64,000 bases of DNA, from assembly GCF_020510425.1 (NCBI RefSeq), contig NZ_JAHBAH010000001.1, forward strand, positions 2,833,001-2,897,000, read 5' to 3'. Under the pieces are notes generated by a model. The model was not told the DNA's origin. It saw nothing but the letters and a program-made list of their open reading frames with translations, and ran no database searches. Below, in pieces: positions 61,375 through 64,000 of this stretch (position 1 is the stretch's first letter; each line of letters starts with the position of its first letter). The position numbers and the translations under genes were made by a program. This DNA comes from Quatrionicoccus australiensis. Its GTDB lineage: Bacteria > Pseudomonadota > Gammaproteobacteria > Burkholderiales > Rhodocyclaceae.

Positions 61375-63585
61375 ATGAAAAAACATCTCGTTCGTTTCGT
61401 GCTCGGCGCGCTCTGTATGCTGGTACTGCTCGGTCATGCCGGGCGTGCCTGGCAAATTCCCTTTGTTTCGGCGCTGGATGCCTATCTCTACGATGTCCGC
61501 CTGCGTCTGACCATGCCGCGCACGGTCGATGAGCGCATCATCATCGTCGACGTCGATGAGAAGAGCCTGGCCGAAGTCGGGCGCTGGCCCTGGGGGCGCA
61601 ATACGCTGGCCGAGCTGGTGCGGCGCCTGACCGACGATTACAAGGTTGCGGTGGTCGGCTTCGACGTCGTGTTTGCCGAGCCGGACGAGAGTTCCGGGTT
61701 GAAGGTGCTGGAGAGCATCGGTCGCCAGCAGTTGAAAAACGAGCCGAGCTATCAGCGGGCCTTGCAGGATCTGCGCTCGACGCTGGATTACGACCGCGTA
61801 TTTGCCGATACCCTGCGCGGTCGACCGGTGGTGCTGGGCTATTATTTTTCCAGCCAGGACAACGCCCAGCGTAACGGTGCCCTGCCGGCGCCGGCCTTTC
61901 CGCCTGGTGCCTTTGCCGGGCGGCGGATCCCCTTCGTTTCGTGGTCCGGTTACGGTGCCAACCTGCCGGCCTTGCAGGCGGCGGCCAGCAGTGCCGGGCA
62001 TTTCAATCCGCTGGTCGATTTCGACGGCAATTCGCGGCGGGTGCCGCTGGTCGTCGAATACCAGGGGGCCTATTACGAGGCGCTGTCCCTGGCGGTAGTG
62101 CGTACCTTGCTTGGTCATGGCGAACTCCGTCCCGGTTTTCCCGATGCCGAGTCGGCAATCGAGTGGCTGGAGGTCGATTCGCCGCGTGGCTCGCTGCGCA
62201 TTCCGGTCGACGAACATGTTTCGGCGCTGATTCCCTATCGTGGCTATGAACGCAGCTTCCCCTACATCTCGGTGGTCGACGTGCTGCGTGGCCGGGTTTC
62301 TGCCGAGCAACTAGCCGGGCGCATCGTGCTGGTCGGGACAACGGCGCCAGGCTTGATGGATTTGCGGTCGACGCCGGTGGGGGGGAGTTTTCCCGGGGTC
62401 GAGGTGCATGCCAACCTGATTGCCGGCATGCTTGAAGGCAGCATCAAGGACAAGCCGGGCTTCGTTCTGGCCATCGACGTCATCCAGTTGCTGCTCTTTG
62501 GCGGCATGCTGGTCGTGTTGCTGCCCTTGCTCTCGCCTTTCCGGGCAACCCTGCTGGCCGTCGCGACGCTGTTCGCGCTGCTTGGCATCAACATGCTCCT
62601 GTGGTCGTCGGCCAATCTGGTCATGCCGCTTGCGGCCAGCGTGCTGTCGGTGCTGATTCTCTATGGCCTCAACATGTCCTGGGGTTATTTCGTCGAATCG
62701 CGGACCAAGCGGCAATTCGCCGAGTTGTTCGGGCAGTACGTGCCGCCGGAACTGGTCGACGAAATGGCGAAGAATCCCGAGAGCTACAGCATGGAAGGGC
62801 AGAACGAGGAACTGACCGTGCTTTTCTCGGATATCCGCAGCTTTACCAGCATGTCCGAGGGGATGGAGCCGAAGGAATTGGCGCGGCTGATGAACGAGTA
62901 TTTCGGGGCGATGACCGAAGTGATCCGGCAGCAGCGCGGCACGCTCGACAAATATATCGGCGATGCCATCATGGCTTTCTGGGGGGCGCCGGTGAATGAT
63001 CCGGAAAATGCCCGCCACGCGGTGTTGACCGCCCTGGGCATGCGGCAGCGCCTGCGCGAGCTGGCTGAACCGTTCAGGGCGCGTGGCTGGCCGGCCTTGC
63101 AGGCCGGCATCGGGATCAATACCGGAACGATGACGGTCGGCGACATGGGCTCGCCGGTCCGCAAGGCGTATACGGTGATGGGCGATGCGGTCAATCTCGC
63201 TTCGCGTCTCGAAGGCATCACCAAGGAATACGGTGTCGACATCGTGGTCGGTGAGGAAACACGGCGCCAGGTCGATGACATCACCTTCCGCGAACTTGAC
63301 CGGGTACGTGTCAAGGGCAAGGACGCACCGGTCGCGATTTACGAGCCGCTTGGCCTGAGCGCCGAATTGCCGGCCGCCAGCCGCGATGAGCTGGGCTTGT
63401 GGCAGCATGCGCTGAGCCGTTACCGGGTGCAGGACTGGGATCAGGCCGAACTGCAACTGTGCATCCTGCGCGAGCGCTTTTCGGCGTGCCGGCTGTACGA
63501 GTTGTATATCGAGCGGATTGCCCATCTGCGGGCGCATCCGCCGGGTGAAGGTTGGGATGGGGTAACCGTCTTCCAGGTGAAATAG
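61375..63585 (+). CDS. CHASE2-transmembrane class III adenylate cyclase
   Basis: Encodes 736 residues. N-terminal anchor, periplasmic CHASE2 domain (about 30-335; RIIIVDVDEKSLAEVGRWPWGR, GRIVLVGTTAPG), three membrane segments (about 360-430), then a class III cyclase: metal Asp486 (FSDIRSF) and Asp530 (YIGDAIMAFWGAP), Lys526 and Thr600 as the adenine-selecting pair, Asn607 and Arg611. All catalytic residues are present. The Lys/Thr pair is typical of class IIIb cyclases, several of which respond to bicarbonate. A C-terminal helical tail follows. Makes cAMP in response to a periplasmic signal. Confidence 0.95.
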   Translation: MKKHLVRFVLGALCMLVLLGHAGRAWQIPFVSALDAYLYDVRLRLTMPRTVDERIIIVDVDEKSLAEVGRWPWGRNTLAELVRRLTDDYKVAVVGFDVVFAEPDESSGLKVLESIGRQQLKNEPSYQRALQDLRSTLDYDRVFADTLRGRPVVLGYYFSSQDNAQRNGALPAPAFPPGAFAGRRIPFVSWSGYGANLPALQAAASSAGHFNPLVDFDGNSRRVPLVVEYQGAYYEALSLAVVRTLLGHGELRPGFPDAESAIEWLEVDSPRGSLRIPVDEHVSALIPYRGYERSFPYISVVDVLRGRVSAEQLAGRIVLVGTTAPGLMDLRSTPVGGSFPGVEVHANLIAGMLEGSIKDKPGFVLAIDVIQLLLFGGMLVVLLPLLSPFRATLLAVATLFALLGINMLLWSSANLVMPLAASVLSVLILYGLNMSWGYFVESRTKRQFAELFGQYVPPELVDEMAKNPESYSMEGQNEELTVLFSDIRSFTSMSEGMEPKELARLMNEYFGAMTEVIRQQRGTLDKYIGDAIMAFWGAPVNDPENARHAVLTALGMRQRLRELAEPFRARGWPALQAGIGINTGTMTVGDMGSPVRKAYTVMGDAVNLASRLEGITKEYGVDIVVGEETRRQVDDITFRELDRVRVKGKDAPVAIYEPLGLSAELPAASRDELGLWQHALSRYRVQDWDQAELQLCILRERFSACRLYELYIERIAHLRAHPPGEGWDGVTVFQVK

Positions 63586-63587
63586 CG

Positions 63588-64000
63588 ATGAAACTCAGAG
63601 TCCTTGGCTGTAGCGGCGGCATCGGCGGGCAGCACCTGCGGACCACTTCGCTGCTCGTCGATCACGATATCCTGATCGATGCCGGGACCGGTGTCGCTGA
63701 TCTGTCGATCGCCGAGCTGGCCGCCATCGACCACGTTTTCCTGACCCACTGCCATCTTGATCACATCGCCGCATTGCCGCTGCTGATCGATACCGTGGCC
63801 GACCGGCGCGAGAAGCCGCTGACCGTTTATGCCTCTGCCGCCGTGTTGACCGTCTTGAAGAAACACATCTTCAACTGGTCGATCTGGCCTGACTTTACCG
63901 AGATTCCAAATGCCGAGCATCCGGTCATGCGTTTCCAGAGCATTGCGCTGGCGGAAACACTGAGCATTGATGGTCGCCGCATCACCGCTTTGCCGGTCGA
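63588..64000 (+). CDS. Metallo-beta-lactamase-fold protein, possible cyclic-nucleotide phosphodiesterase (truncated)
   Basis: The first 137 residues are visible, starting MKLRVLGCSGGIGGQHLRTTS. The metal motif THCHLDH (HxHxDH) is intact. The opening GCSGGIGG and the HLRTTSLLVDHDILIDAGTGV segment resemble class II cAMP phosphodiesterases, although RNase Z-like hydrolases share the fold. Its place two bases after the cyclase gene supports cAMP breakdown. The rest lies outside the window, so the C-terminal metal ligands cannot be checked. Confidence 0.8.
   Translation, partial: MKLRVLGCSGGIGGQHLRTTSLLVDHDILIDAGTGVADLSIAELAAIDHVFLTHCHLDHIAALPLLIDTVADRREKPLTVYASAAVLTVLKKHIFNWSIWPDFTEIPNAEHPVMRFQSIALAETLSIDGRRITALPV

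Noticed and set aside
62311..63537. 408-codon minus-strand open frame over the cyclase gene
   Set aside because: Antisense shadow of the catalytic region.

Overview
This is a contiguous piece of a GC-rich Gram-negative chromosome. The gene content (phasins, an Mla-ibaG-murA block, an 85-residue second-type IF-1, a his operon running into hinT-tatABC, an MSHA-like pilus cluster, orphan CHASE2 signalling proteins) fits a Betaproteobacterium, most likely of the Rhodocyclales (Dechloromonas/Azonexus type). The taxon is an inference from gene families and order; there is no rRNA in the window.

Layout. 1-5.5 kb: a truncated chemoreceptor, a small lipoprotein, an ankyrin/SagB-like oxidoreductase pair, a cold-shock/DUF1294 membrane protein and a hemolysin-III family protein. 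5.6-11.1 kb: a coupled hrpA, CysZ-like, CinA-like operon. 11.2-12.5 kb: two phasins, the second behind a near-perfect sigma-70 promoter. 12.6-16.9 kb: lptA-lptC-kdsD facing a CPA2 cation/proton antiporter. 16.9-28.2 kb: a minus-strand MSHA-like type IV pilus cluster (secretin, ATPase, platform protein, PilM/N-, PilO- and PilP-like proteins, an 869-residue GspK/PilX-like protein and two prepilins). 28.5-35.2 kb: mlaFEDACB, an ABC-2 exporter, ibaG and murA. 35.5-36.1 kb: a cold-shock protein and IF-1. 36.1-45.9 kb: histidine biosynthesis (hisG, hisD, then hisBHAFIE, with hisC inverted and a split chromate transporter inserted), hinT and tatABC. 45.9-53.2 kb: a glutamine amidotransferase, a DegS-like protease, a Nif3-family protein, a FimV-like protein, an FAH-family protein, PaaK and a MATE pump. 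53.4-57.2 kb: sucCD, a TerC-family protein and an ornithine cyclodeaminase homologue.

57.2-64.0 kb is the most striking block: five same-strand genes encode a CHASE2-transmembrane Ser/Thr kinase, a PP2C phosphatase, an FHA protein, a CHASE2-class III adenylate cyclase and, cut by the window edge, a metallo-beta-lactamase-fold protein that may be a cyclic-nucleotide phosphodiesterase. Together they could form one membrane signalling unit that joins protein phosphorylation to cAMP synthesis and breakdown; this is inferred from order and domains.

Most genes are tightly packed, with many 4- to 8-base start/stop overlaps that imply translational coupling. I saw no tRNA, rRNA, CRISPR array, insertion sequence or prophage.
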